The notes: generated from the letters alone by a model not told the origin. 15,666 bases of DNA from UBA2283 sp041658955 (GCA_041658955.1 JBAZZE010000023.1:1-15666); one strand, 5' to 3'. Positions 5,533-14,143 are shown, counted from the first letter of the stretch. Made by a program: numbers and translations.

Positions 5533-7479
5533 TCATGAAGCTAGACTGCTAAATTCGGCCTCACTAATAATTTTGGTACCGAGTTTTTTAGCGTTAACAA
5601 ACTTGCTGGAGGAGGACTCTGTTTCGTTGGTAATCAAATAATCGGTGTTCTTTGAAACATTACTGTGAACAAGTCCCCCATTAGAAATTATTATATCTTC
5701 TAACTCTTTACGGGGGCGACTTAGAGTTCCGGTAATACAAAATGTTTGACCACTAATCCGGCTACTTGAGGCAGATTTGTCATCTTTTTTTATGGCTATT
5801 TTCGATAAGATGGATTCAATCCAAGCACGCCGTAATTTAATACCATTAACAATTTTTTCAGCTAGAGTTTGTTTAAATCCTTTGATAGATAAAAGCTGGT
5901 CCGAAGTAAGCGCCAGTAATTTTTCTGGGGTATCAAAGCCTTCATGAATTAGCTGAATAACCCGTTTTTGAGAAAAATTGGGGATAATTGCAGCATCAAA
6001 TATTTCGACTAGGTTTAGCTCTCTTTTTTTATCGATTTGATGAATAATATTTTTGGCTGATTTTTCTCCTAAATTATCGAGGTCTTTGATATCGTCGATA
6101 GTCAGTTTATAAAAATCTCCAGGAACTTTGACCCGGCCAGCATCGTAAAGTTTGGTAATAGTCTTATCGGAAAGTCCGAGTATCTCGAGGGTGACGCAAA
6201 AGAGTCGCAGACTGCCGATTATTTGAGGTAAACAGTTGGGAGTATTGGGACATTTGAGAAATTTTTCTTCTTTTATTAAAGCTGTTTGACAAGAGGGACA
6301 AACCTTAGGGAATTCAAGATGACCAGGGTTTACTTTAGTGATTACTTTTTCAATATGGGGAATAACATCACCTCGACGACTAATCTCGACGATGTCACCA
6401 GTATTCAGCCCCATTTTCTGAATAAGATCGTAGTTGGCCAGTGAAGCAAAAGTAATGATAGCTCCAGAGAGTTCGATTGGTTCGACTTGAGCCACTGGGG
6501 TGATGGTACCCATGGGACCAACTTGCCAGACGACTTCTTTGACGGTGGTTTGATTACTATCGGCGGGAAATTTGTAGGCGACTTGGAACTTGGGTCGATT
6601 GTTAAGTGATCCCAACTTGAGGGCGGACTCAAGGTTATTAATTTTGATTACTAGTCCGTCAATTTCGAAAGGATAGTTCTGGCGATCTTGGGTTAAAAAT
6701 TTTTGATAGATAGTTTCAATTTCTGAAAACTCATGGCAAAGAAAGCTTTCGACGGGAGTAAATCCAAGGGTATGAAGAAGGCTAATTTTTTCTTGTTCGG
6801 TTTTGACTGGAGCAATAATATCAACAGCATATAAGGAACAATATTCAGAATATTTTGAGTCAAGTCTTTGAGATAGTCCGGAGGCCGCGTTACGAGGATT
6901 ACTGTAAGTTTCATCAGAAACTTCATTTAGTTTGGCAAAATCTTTTTTAGTAACTACAATCTCACAACGGACTGAGCCGGTAAACCCTTCGGTTTCTCTC
7001 AGGGCTGGATCACTGGGATTGGCTACAAAATTTTTCATCTTAACTACATTTTGGGTGATGATGTCACCTACCTTGCCGTCACCTCTGGTGGTGGCATCAG
7101 TAATTTGGCCATTTTTATATTCGAGTTCGAGAGAGATACCGTCACATTTCGGTTGAACCACAAATTCAGTGAGGCTATCAACTTTTTTTAGCTCAAAATA
7201 ATGGACCAAATCTGAATAAGTATTTACTTTATTCTGAGATGACATGGGGTGGGTATGAGTTTTTTTGGGCCAACCAGTATCGAAGTTATCATGACCGACT
7301 TTGCTAAAGATTCGGTGATGGGGAGAACGTTTCTTGAGTATCTCTTCAAGCGTGTCATAGGTGTGGTCGTCCATGATTGGTTTACCACCGGTGTAATAAG
7401 CTTTTTTAGCGTCAATTAATAGTTCACCAATTTTTTCAGGCGATAAATTTTCCAAATCTAAACTATCGAGAGTTATCAT
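5533..7479 (-). CDS. ligA: NAD-dependent DNA ligase LigA
   Basis: 648-aa NAD+-dependent DNA ligase that seals nicks in replication and repair. Domains in order: Ia NAD-binding (about 1-60, with YYTGGKPIMDDHTYD); adenylation domain with the catalytic lysine K111 in PKCDG and a TTRGDGKVGDI motif; OB fold (about 300-385, VVWQVGPMGTITPVAQVEPI and GDIVEISRRGDVIPHI); a four-Cys zinc finger (CPSC, then CPNTPNC); helix-hairpin-helix region (DDIKDLDNLGEKSAKNI, QLLSIKGFKQTLAEKIV); and a C-terminal BRCT domain (ISGQTFCITGTLSRPRKELE). The length is normal. The open frame extends to a TTG at 7530, directly beside the Fic gene stop. ATG 7479 is preferred because it gives the usual N-terminus and has TATAAT 6 nt upstream. 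All key residues seem intact. Confidence 0.96.
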   Translation of the reverse strand: MITLDSLDLENLSPEKIGELLIDAKKAYYTGGKPIMDDHTYDTLEEILKKRSPHHRIFSKVGHDNFDTGWPKKTHTHPMSSQNKVNTYSDLVHYFELKKVDSLTEFVVQPKCDGISLELEYKNGQITDATTRGDGKVGDIITQNVVKMKNFVANPSDPALRETEGFTGSVRCEIVVTKKDFAKLNEVSDETYSNPRNAASGLSQRLDSKYSEYCSLYAVDIIAPVKTEQEKISLLHTLGFTPVESFLCHEFSEIETIYQKFLTQDRQNYPFEIDGLVIKINNLESALKLGSLNNRPKFQVAYKFPADSNQTTVKEVVWQVGPMGTITPVAQVEPIELSGAIITFASLANYDLIQKMGLNTGDIVEISRRGDVIPHIEKVITKVNPGHLEFPKVCPSCQTALIKEEKFLKCPNTPNCLPQIIGSLRLFCVTLEILGLSDKTITKLYDAGRVKVPGDFYKLTIDDIKDLDNLGEKSAKNIIHQIDKKRELNLVEIFDAAIIPNFSQKRVIQLIHEGFDTPEKLLALTSDQLLSIKGFKQTLAEKIVNGIKLRRAWIESILSKIAIKKDDKSASSSRISGQTFCITGTLSRPRKELEDIIISNGGLVHSNVSKNTDYLITNETESSSSKFVNAKKLGTKIISEAEFSSLAS

Positions 7480-7485
7480 ATATGG

Positions 7486-7491
7486 ATTATA
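7486..7491 (-). promoter_or_regulatory. ligA: -10-like box immediately upstream of ligA
   Basis: Perfect TATAAT on the minus strand, 6 nt before ATG 7479. With a usual -10 to start distance this predicts a leaderless ligA mRNA. No clear -35 is seen. Confidence 0.45.
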
Positions 7492-7515
7492 AACTAGGAA
7501 GGTAGATTGAATGCG

Positions 7516-7529
7516 TGTCGCGATCGACA
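7516..7529. other. Short perfect hairpin in the fic-ligA gap
   Basis: TGTCG (7516-7520) and CGACA (7525-7529) form a 5-bp stem with a CGAT loop just after the fic stop codon. No T-run follows on either strand, so it is not a standard terminator. It could protect an mRNA end or be chance. Confidence 0.3.
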
Positions 7530-7530
7530 A

Positions 7531-8664
7531 CTAGACGTTGGCCAGACAGTAATAGGCACCTTTGGTCGATCCCCTCTTCTCACAGACTTTATCATCAATC
7601 AGTTTTTTAAGATCACGCCAAATAGTGTCGTCGCTAATCATGGGCAAAAGCGATTTGGCATCGGGCATGCGTAGACCGCCGAATTTTTGCATGTATTCGA
7701 CCAATTTGATTTGTCTTTCGGAAAGATGGACTTGCTTGCCACCTAATTTTTGTTTGAATTTTATATCTCGTGAAAGTGATTGGACCTTTTCTTTGACACG
7801 AGTCAGCTCAATACTCAGAGCTTGGGTAAAGAAATCAACCCATTTGGTTAGATCACGGTGGAAAATATCAGAAGAAAGCTGGTGGGTAGATTGAATAGTG
7901 TTGTAGTAGTCTTCAGCATTACGATCGAAGTATTCTTCGAGTGAGAACAAACGGCGAATATCATAACCCTCGACATACAGAGGAATCATAGCAAAGGCTC
8001 GAGATACTCGGCCATTACCTTCGATAAAAGGATGGATGGCTACTAAAATATATTGGGTTATGGCAGAGCGAATACTCGGGTGAATATCACGGGTTTGGGG
8101 GTCGTTGAGCCAATCAAGCAGGTCAGTCATTAGATAAGGTACTTCAATAGCTGGAGGTGGTCGGTGGGCTATCTCGCCGGTCCGAGTATTTTTGAGAACT
8201 ACTTGTTGGTGGCGGTATTTACCAAGTTCGCTGTCAGGAATAACTTTGGTAGTGGTAAGTTCGTGGATTTTTTTGACCAGAGTAGCACTATAGAAAAAAG
8301 GACGAGGATTGTGTGAATCAAAATTAGGTACAGTTTTTTCCTCAGGTAAGGGTAAATTTTTTTGGTACATGCTCCAGACCTCTTCGAGGTAAGAGACAAC
8401 ATTCCGATAATTTATGACTTCTTGAATACTTCTTTGGGCACCGGTAATGTCTTGTCCTTCAATAAGCTTGGCCACTTCTTGGAAGGTTAAATCGTTACCT
8501 TCAATACGGGTTCCATAGTGGACAGTTCTAACAATAGCATCCTGTTGAAATTGTTTTTCGTAGGCCGGGATTAGAGGTGCCTCATCAATAATTGCCTTAG
8601 CTCCTTCGAGTGTGGCAATGTTGCGTAGGATGTTGTTATTGATTGAAAAGATCGGTGAAAACAT
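7531..8664 (-). CDS. Fic-domain protein (probable AMP-transferase) with C-terminal winged helix
   Basis: 377-aa Fic/DOC family protein, cytoplasmic, expected to transfer AMP (or a similar nucleotide) to a protein hydroxyl. Core motif HPFIEGNGRVSR at 211-222 has the catalytic H211, with Glu215 in the place of the usual Asp of HPFxDGNGR. An N-terminal helix carries YGTRIEGN (50-57), the class II self-inhibiting motif with the key Glu55. Gly51 stands where Ser/Thr is common. The region 151-175 (YRHQQVVL to HRPPPAIEVPYLM) forms the target-binding flap seen in SoFic-like proteins. Residues about 310-377 (LSERQIKLVEYMQKFGG, then DDTIWRDLKKLI) look like a DeoR-type winged helix. No toxin-antitoxin partner is adjacent. 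It lies between holB and ligA, with its own extended -10 upstream. The target is unknown. Confidence 0.92.
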   Translation of the reverse strand: MFSPIFSINNNILRNIATLEGAKAIIDEAPLIPAYEKQFQQDAIVRTVHYGTRIEGNDLTFQEVAKLIEGQDITGAQRSIQEVINYRNVVSYLEEVWSMYQKNLPLPEEKTVPNFDSHNPRPFFYSATLVKKIHELTTTKVIPDSELGKYRHQQVVLKNTRTGEIAHRPPPAIEVPYLMTDLLDWLNDPQTRDIHPSIRSAITQYILVAIHPFIEGNGRVSRAFAMIPLYVEGYDIRRLFSLEEYFDRNAEDYYNTIQSTHQLSSDIFHRDLTKWVDFFTQALSIELTRVKEKVQSLSRDIKFKQKLGGKQVHLSERQIKLVEYMQKFGGLRMPDAKSLLPMISDDTIWRDLKKLIDDKVCEKRGSTKGAYYCLANV

Positions 8665-8672
8665 CTAGGGTC

Positions 8673-8681
8673 ATTATAACA
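8673..8681 (-). promoter_or_regulatory. Extended -10 promoter of the fic gene
   Basis: The minus strand reads TGTTATAAT, a perfect extended -10 (TGn plus TATAAT), ending 8 nt before ATG 8664. The predicted transcript starts 0-2 nt before the ATG. A TTGAAA lies upstream but only 14 nt away, too close for a normal -35. This is the strongest single promoter signal in the window. Confidence 0.55.
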
Positions 8682-8736
8682 CTTTTTAGAGATTTCAATG
8701 AGGGAAAAATGCGGGGATAAAAATATTTTAACTGAA

Positions 8737-9366
8737 TTATGTTGATGCTGGTGAAGATAAAAGCAAAAAATCTAAGGCGGTCTTAGGATCGACGTTGGCT
8801 TTAATTAGATTAATCGTCTTAATAATCCGCTTTAGTGTGGCTTGGGTTGGAAGCGACGGAGCCACTATTAATTGTGATTGGAATGCGGTTAGTTGTGACT
8901 CAAGGTAAGCGATAGTGCTGAGCCGGTCAGAGGCTAACTCTTGGGACATAAATAACTTTTCCTCTAAAGATCTAGGAATAGTAAGTTGTGGAGTGTTATG
9001 AGTAGATACTGATTGAAAACGAATTTGTTGGCAACGAGAGATGATGGTGGGAAGTAAGGCAGAAGGTCGATTGGTTGCCAACAAAAAATAATTATCCAAT
9101 CCTGGTTCTTCCAAGTTTTTTAGTAAGGCATTTTGGGATTCAGTGTTTAATTTATCAGCATTATTTATCAGAACTACTTTTGAGGAGTGGGAAAAAGGTT
9201 TGTTGGCGAGAAATTTGGTGATGGTCCGAATACTATCTATGGTGTATTCGGTAACTTGAAGAAGGTCAGGATTGTTGGAAATCTGGAGATGACCCAGAGT
9301 TGATAAAAGATCGTTTAAATCTTCTGTTGAACCGTTGATTACTAATGTAGAAGGAAAAATCTTCAT
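8737..9366 (-). CDS. holB: Compact DNA polymerase III delta-prime subunit-like protein
   Basis: 209-aa clamp-loader delta-prime-like AAA+ protein. Visible signatures are KVVLINNADKLNTESQNALL (63-82, the Walker B-like region), KNLEEP (83-88), LLATNRPSALLPTIISRCQQI (95-115) with the SRC arginine-finger motif at 110-112, and a C-terminal helical collar. There is no Walker A, as expected for delta-prime, which does not bind ATP. It is much shorter than E. coli HolB (334 aa): the N-terminal part begins near strand 2 and the collar is trimmed. Such compact forms fit a reduced CPR replisome. Upstream is the divergent pilB gene, 24 nt away. TATAAT lies 8 nt before its ATG. It could instead be an annotated generic AAA ATPase, but delta-prime is the best reading. 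Confidence 0.85.
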   Translation of the reverse strand: MKIFPSTLVINGSTEDLNDLLSTLGHLQISNNPDLLQVTEYTIDSIRTITKFLANKPFSHSSKVVLINNADKLNTESQNALLKNLEEPGLDNYFLLATNRPSALLPTIISRCQQIRFQSVSTHNTPQLTIPRSLEEKLFMSQELASDRLSTIAYLESQLTAFQSQLIVAPSLPTQATLKRIIKTINLIKANVDPKTALDFLLLSSPAST

Positions 9367-9390
9367 GTATATTTATTATAGAGAATAATT
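9367..9390. promoter_or_regulatory. Divergent holB/pilB promoter region with overlapping -10 boxes
   Basis: 24 nt separate two divergent ATGs. On the minus strand TATAAT (9380-9375) ends 8 nt before the holB ATG. On the plus strand TATTAT (9374-9379) ends 11 nt before the pilB ATG. The two hexamers overlap in the stretch TATTATA. No Shine-Dalgarno sequence precedes either gene. No clear -35 is seen. Confidence 0.4.
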
Positions 9391-11133
9391 ATGAATGTAT
9401 CTGCCACGAAAAATTACAAGAACTTACACGAGGTATTGCTCGATCAGGGTTTGATTGACGAGCAAAAAGCTAGTGAAATAAATCTACGTCAACTGAAGAC
9501 CGGTGAGTCAGAGGAAGAAATCATCAAATCAATGCGGGTGGTGACGGATGAAAAGTTCTGTCGGGCCAAAGCGGTTTTGCTTCAAGTCGATTATGTTGAT
9601 TTGGCATCGATTGGATTTTCGCCAGAAGCTCTGGCACTTGTCCCGGAAAGTGTGGCTAAAAAGTATAAGGTAGTCCCCTACTCCATGGATACTAAGGATC
9701 AGGTTTTGAAGGTGACCATGGTCAACCCTCTAGACTTGGAAACGGTTGAGTTCCTAGAGAAAAAAACAAATTATCGTGTAGTTACGGCAATTTCTACTGA
9801 AAAGCAAATTGATGATTTTATTAATGAAAAATATATTAGGGAAAAAGGGATTACTTCTGAAGTTACTAAAGCTTTAGATGAACGTAAAAAAGACGAGTCG
9901 GCCGTTGTCAATGAGACAGCAAACAAAGTGTCCGCCGAAGCTCCAGTTGCCAAAATTGTGACCACGATTTTGGAATTCGCAGTAAAATCTCGGGCATCAG
10001 ATGTTCACATTGAACCACAGGAAGACAATGTGAGAATTAGATATCGTATTGATGGTATTTTGCAGGAAAAATATCTTTTGCCACGTAATGTTCAGGATGC
10101 AGTGGTCAGTCGTATCAAGATTTTGTCAGATTTAAAAATTGACGAGAAGCGGGTTCCTCAAGACGGCCGTTTTTTCTTTTCATCTGACGGTAATGATGTC
10201 GACCTTCGGGTATCTACCCTGCCAACAACTTATGGGGAAAAAGTGGTCATGCGGTTACTCAAAAAATCTCAAAAAGTACCAACGTTGCCGGATTTGGGTT
10301 TACGGGGTTTGGCCTTAAAAAACTTACAAGAAGCAATTGAGCGACCTCATGGAATTATCATAGTTTGCGGACCTACAGGTTCTGGTAAAACCACCACACT
10401 TTATTCAGTACTTGATAAAGTGGCAACATCAAAAGTTAATGTAGTCACCATTGAAGACCCTGTCGAATATCAAATGAAGGGGGTAAATCAGGTTCAGGTA
10501 AATGTTCAAGCTGGTTTGACTTTTGCCTCAGCCATGAGATCTTTTTTACGGCAAGACCCTAATGTAATCATGGTTGGAGAAATCCGCGATACTGAAACTG
10601 CAGAACTGGCTATCAATGCATCATTGACTGGACATTTGGTTTTCTCAACCCTGCATACTAATGACGCTTCTGGTGTACCTCCGCGAATGTTGGACATGGG
10701 AGTTGAACCGTTTTTGTTAGTATCGTCTTTGACATGTGTGGTTGGTCAGCGGGTACTTCGTAAAGTTTGTAAAGACTGCATAACAAATGAACCGATGACA
10801 CCAGAATTTGAAGCAGAATTTAAATCAACTCTAGGGCCAATTTATAACATGATTGCCCAAAAGTGGGAGAAAGATGGGAAGAAAATTGCTTTACCAAAAA
10901 TAGTAGGTTGCGACAAATGTAATCACACTGGATATTTGGGAAGAATTGCTATCTATGAGGTAATGCCGATGACTGAGCGGATTGCCAAGTTGGTGGTGGA
11001 AAAAGCAGCTGCTTCAGATATTCAGAAACAAGCCATGCAAGATGGAATGTTGACCATGAAACAAGATGGTTATGTAAAGGTACTAGAGGGAGTTACCACT
11101 ATTGCTGAAGTGCTGAGAGTAGCGCAATATTAA
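9391..11133 (+). CDS. pilB: Type IV pilus assembly ATPase PilB
   Basis: 580-aa hexameric ATPase powering pilus extension at the inner membrane (GspE/PilB family). Residues about 8-150 form the T2SSE_N/MshEN domain. The catalytic half has ASDVHIEPQEDNVRIRYRID, Walker A GPTGSGKT at 327-334, an Asp-box region (VVTIEDPVEYQ), the Walker B-like GEIRD at 396-400, and the His-box STLHTNDA. A zinc-binding CxxC...CxxC insert uses C460/C463 and C507/C510. This separates PilB/GspE from PilT. The C-terminus YLGRIAIYEVMPMTERI is typical. It is first in the operon, with pilT starting 3 nt after its stop. There is no Shine-Dalgarno, and a -10-like box sits 11 nt upstream. All catalytic elements look intact. 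Confidence 0.96.
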   Translation: MNVSATKNYKNLHEVLLDQGLIDEQKASEINLRQLKTGESEEEIIKSMRVVTDEKFCRAKAVLLQVDYVDLASIGFSPEALALVPESVAKKYKVVPYSMDTKDQVLKVTMVNPLDLETVEFLEKKTNYRVVTAISTEKQIDDFINEKYIREKGITSEVTKALDERKKDESAVVNETANKVSAEAPVAKIVTTILEFAVKSRASDVHIEPQEDNVRIRYRIDGILQEKYLLPRNVQDAVVSRIKILSDLKIDEKRVPQDGRFFFSSDGNDVDLRVSTLPTTYGEKVVMRLLKKSQKVPTLPDLGLRGLALKNLQEAIERPHGIIIVCGPTGSGKTTTLYSVLDKVATSKVNVVTIEDPVEYQMKGVNQVQVNVQAGLTFASAMRSFLRQDPNVIMVGEIRDTETAELAINASLTGHLVFSTLHTNDASGVPPRMLDMGVEPFLLVSSLTCVVGQRVLRKVCKDCITNEPMTPEFEAEFKSTLGPIYNMIAQKWEKDGKKIALPKIVGCDKCNHTGYLGRIAIYEVMPMTERIAKLVVEKAAASDIQKQAMQDGMLTMKQDGYVKVLEGVTTIAEVLRVAQY

Positions 11134-11136
11134 TAT

Positions 11137-12207
11137 ATGAATACAAAAGTAAAACAAATATTAGAGTTGGCAGTTGCAAATGGGGCATCGGACATCCATT
11201 TGTCGGTATCGACTCTACCAAAACTAAGGGTAAATGGAGAACTAATTGATGTAGCTAATTTTGATATTAGTAATCCAAGTGCGACCACAGAGATGATTTT
11301 GTCGCTTCTAACAGATGAACAAAAAACCAAGTTTACTGCTGAAAAAGAACTAGATTTTTCAGTAACCATGGATAATGCCCGTTTTAGGGTTAATATATAT
11401 CTCCAGCGAGGGGAAGTCAGATGTGCCCTAAGAGTAGTTCCCTCAGCCATCCCCTCTTTTAACGACCTAAAATTACCCGATATTTTTGCAGAGATTGTTG
11501 ATTATAAGCAAGGCTGTGTGTTGGTAACTGGACCGACAGGCCATGGAAAATCAACCACTGTGGCTTCAGTTTTGAACAGAATAAACGAGGAGCGAAAGGC
11601 TCATGTGATTACTATTGAAGATCCAATTGAATACATCTTAAAACCAAACAAGTCAGTTATTTCGCAGAGAGAACTTGGTAATGATACTTTGAGTTTTTCG
11701 GCTGCACTTAAATCAGTATTGCGACAAGATCCGAATGTAGTTTTTGTGGGAGAGATGCGGGACCTAGAGACTATTACATCTGCCCTAACTATTGCCGAAA
11801 CTGGGCATTTGGTATTTTCAACACTACATACCAATTCGGCTGCTCAAACAGTTGACAGAATTGTTGATGTTTTTCCTGAGGGCTCAAAAGATCAGATCAA
11901 AGTGCAATTGGCCAGTGTAATTACGGCTATTGTTTCTCAAAGATTAGTACCAGCAATCGACGGTGGTCGGGTACCTGTGTTTGAAATATTAGTGGCGACT
12001 CCAGCAGTTAAAAACGCCATACGTGAGGGCAAATCATTCATGCTAGACAACATTATCCAAACAAGTGCCGACCTTGGCATGGTGGGACTGGAAACATCGT
12101 TGTCCAAGTTGGTACATCAAGGAGTAATTACTGAAGAAGTAGCGATGAGTTATTCACTAAGGCCCAGTGAATTACAGAGTAATTTGCGAAGCTATAAAAA
12201 GTTATGA
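11137..12207 (+). CDS. pilT: Type IV pilus twitching/retraction ATPase PilT
   Basis: 356-aa PilT-type ATPase, expected to pull pili back and so drive twitching or DNA uptake. It lacks the N-terminal and Cys domains of PilB. Motifs: ASDIHLSVSTLPKLRVNGEL at the N-terminus, Walker A GPTGHGKST at 132-140 with His136 where Ser or Thr is common, VITIEDPIEYIL (Asp box), Walker B GEMRD at 205-209, the STLHTNSA His-box, and AIREGK at 294-299, matching the retraction-specific AIRNLIREGK-like motif. The start ATG lies 3 nt after the pilB stop; the end overlaps pilC by ATGA. PilT family membership is firm. Retraction activity is inferred from the family. Confidence 0.95.
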   Translation: MNTKVKQILELAVANGASDIHLSVSTLPKLRVNGELIDVANFDISNPSATTEMILSLLTDEQKTKFTAEKELDFSVTMDNARFRVNIYLQRGEVRCALRVVPSAIPSFNDLKLPDIFAEIVDYKQGCVLVTGPTGHGKSTTVASVLNRINEERKAHVITIEDPIEYILKPNKSVISQRELGNDTLSFSAALKSVLRQDPNVVFVGEMRDLETITSALTIAETGHLVFSTLHTNSAAQTVDRIVDVFPEGSKDQIKVQLASVITAIVSQRLVPAIDGGRVPVFEILVATPAVKNAIREGKSFMLDNIIQTSADLGMVGLETSLSKLVHQGVITEEVAMSYSLRPSELQSNLRSYKKL

Positions 12208-13415
12208 GCAAGTTTGTATACAAAGCAAAAGACTGGACTGGAAAAACTGTAAAGGGAGTCCTTGATATGGCTACAAAAGTCCAGGTAATTGAGTCGATTA
12301 AAAGTAATGGATTGGTACCACTGATGGTGGAGGAAGATAAAGACAATGTATTTAAGGAATTTTATAAAAGATTTGCGTATCGAGTCAAATTTAAAGATAT
12401 CGCATCAATGACGCGACAGCTATCAACCATGATGACGGCTGGGTTACCACTGACAGATGCACTTCAACTTCTGAAAAATCAATTGGAATCAAATCCCCCA
12501 ATGTATGAAATTTTGGACTACTGCCTTAACCAAGTTCGAGGGGGTCAACCTTTAGGTAAATCGATGACCAAATACGAGAATATTTTTGGTGAAGCTTATA
12601 TAGCTTCAATTAGTGCTGGTGAGGAAGCTGGTGTACTTGAAGAAATCTTGGCGAAGTTGGCCACGAGTATGGAAAATCAAAATGAATTTAATGGAAAAGT
12701 TAAAGGAGCAATGATTTATCCCATGATCGTGGTTATCGGTATGGTGGCGGTGGCTTTTATTATGATGATTTTTGTAATTCCTAAGTTGACAAGTTTATAT
12801 ACAGATTTTGGATCAAAAATGCCGGCGTCAACTCAACTTCTCATGTCAATGTCAAACTTTGCCATAAATTGGTGGTTTTTATTCCCGATATTTATTGTAG
12901 GAGGAATGATGTTCTCCAAATTTGCTGATAAAACACCAGATTTAAAACTTAAGGTGGATTCCTACAAATTAAAGATCCCGATTTTAGGAGAACTAAATAC
13001 CAAGACGATGCTGGCCAATACCCTGAGAACCATGTCAATGCTTTTGGCAGCAGGTATTAGCCTAGTAGAAGCTTTGCGGATTGTGTCAAAGGTAGCCGGA
13101 AATGAAGTTTACTATCGTTCATATGTCAGAATTGCTGAGCGGGTCCAGAAAGGTTTTTCGGTTTCGAATTCTTTCGAAGAGACGGGTGTCTTCCCATTGA
13201 TTGTAGAACAGATGGTTAGTACTGGAGAGGCGACAGGAAAACTTGATGAAGTATTACTTAGAGCATCAGACTATTTTGCTACTGAAGCTGAACAATCGGT
13301 TAAAGCTTTAACTTCAGCCATCGAGCCAATCATCATGATTGTTTTGGGTCTAGGTGTGGCCTTTTTGGTGGTAGCAGTCATTATGCCGATCTATAACTTG
13401 ACAAGCCAATTTTAG
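12204..13415 (+). CDS. pilC: Type IV pilus inner-membrane platform protein PilC
   Basis: 403-aa GspF/PilC protein that forms the membrane platform on which the pilus rod rotates and grows, contacting PilB and PilT. Two GspF repeats are visible: about 66-193 with SAGEEAGVLEEIL (137-149), and about 268-395 with STGEATGKLDEVL (339-351). Each is followed by a membrane segment. Hydrophobic spans are at about 170-193, 219-237 and 374-397. The N-terminal 1-55 (FVYKAKDWTGKTVKGVLDM) is the usual cytoplasmic lead-in. Its ATG overlaps the pilT stop in ATGA, so translation is coupled. Its TAG stop overlaps a GTG (TAGTG) that is in frame with the pilin gene. Length and domain order are normal. Confidence 0.96.
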   Translation: MSKFVYKAKDWTGKTVKGVLDMATKVQVIESIKSNGLVPLMVEEDKDNVFKEFYKRFAYRVKFKDIASMTRQLSTMMTAGLPLTDALQLLKNQLESNPPMYEILDYCLNQVRGGQPLGKSMTKYENIFGEAYIASISAGEEAGVLEEILAKLATSMENQNEFNGKVKGAMIYPMIVVIGMVAVAFIMMIFVIPKLTSLYTDFGSKMPASTQLLMSMSNFAINWWFLFPIFIVGGMMFSKFADKTPDLKLKVDSYKLKIPILGELNTKTMLANTLRTMSMLLAAGISLVEALRIVSKVAGNEVYYRSYVRIAERVQKGFSVSNSFEETGVFPLIVEQMVSTGEATGKLDEVLLRASDYFATEAEQSVKALTSAIEPIIMIVLGLGVAFLVVAVIMPIYNLTSQF

Positions 13416-13459
13416 TGGTAAATAATGAATTAGTGATTAATATTTTTTCAGATAAAAAA

Positions 13460-14143
13460 ATGAAGAGGACAACTGCCCAAAATGCTTTTACGTTAGTCGA
13501 ACTTTTGATTGTTATTGCTTTGATTGCTATCTTGTCGGTAGCTGTTTTGGCAACAATCAATCCTATTGAACAGTCAAACAAGGCTAAGGACGCTACTGTT
13601 CAAAACGATTCAGCTGAAGTACTAAATGCTTATGAGCGTTATTATGCAGCTCAAGCTTCATATCCATGGGTAGATTTGTCAGGAGCAGCACTAACTGTTG
13701 ATTCTGTGGCTTACATGAATAGTAGCCAGATCGGATTTGGGCTTTGTGCCTCCAATGTTGTTGGCGCCACTTATTCTAGTGATTGTGCACCTAGAAATTC
13801 ACAAGGACTACTACTTAGTACTACCGAGCTGAAAGACTCATTTTTGGAAAAGAATTACACTAAGTTTCCAACTAATGTAGCCAACCCTCCATCTTTTACC
13901 GACATGCTTTATACAGTAAAAGATCCGGTTGCGAATGGAAACTCTATCCATGTCTGTTTCATTCCAAAAGCTAAAGCTAACCGGACTGTGAATTCTAAGC
14001 TGAAACTATTGGCTCTAGATGCAACCAACGTTCCAACAGCTTATGGTGATGCTGACATTGCTGATGCGACTCAATTCTCAAATGGTTATGCTGTGTGGAC
14101 ATTTACCACTGGAGCTACCTCAATGTTCAAGTGCGTACCATAA
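13460..14143 (+). CDS. Type IV pilin (major pilin candidate)
   Basis: 227-aa prepilin. Leader MKRTTAQNA is followed by FTLVELLIVIALIAILSVAV, the class III signal and first half of the N-terminal alpha helix. F10 would be mature residue 1 and E14 is the conserved Glu5. The residue before the cleavage site is Ala, not the usual Gly. The ATINPIEQSNKAKDATVQND stretch that follows is a form I associate with Microgenomates pilins. The C-terminal head is Ser/Asn/Ala-rich with four Cys (CASNVVGATYSSDC, HVCF, FKCVP), suggesting two disulfides. ATG 13460 is preferred. A longer in-frame start, GTG 13415, overlaps the pilC stop and would give a 24-residue leader. It lies between pilC and a strong terminator, as expected for an abundant subunit. 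Confidence 0.92.
   Translation: MKRTTAQNAFTLVELLIVIALIAILSVAVLATINPIEQSNKAKDATVQNDSAEVLNAYERYYAAQASYPWVDLSGAALTVDSVAYMNSSQIGFGLCASNVVGATYSSDCAPRNSQGLLLSTTELKDSFLEKNYTKFPTNVANPPSFTDMLYTVKDPVANGNSIHVCFIPKAKANRTVNSKLKLLALDATNVPTAYGDADIADATQFSNGYAVWTFTTGATSMFKCVP

Noticed and set aside
7480..7530. TTG at 7530 as the ligA start
   Set aside because: Adds 17 residues unlike any ligase N-terminus and lies on the hairpin after fic; ATG 7479 fits the family.
11127..11137. AATATTAATAT before the pilT start, also found before the 187-aa gene start
   Set aside because: Low-complexity AT sequence of 11 nt in an AT-rich genome; two copies are not enough to call a signal.
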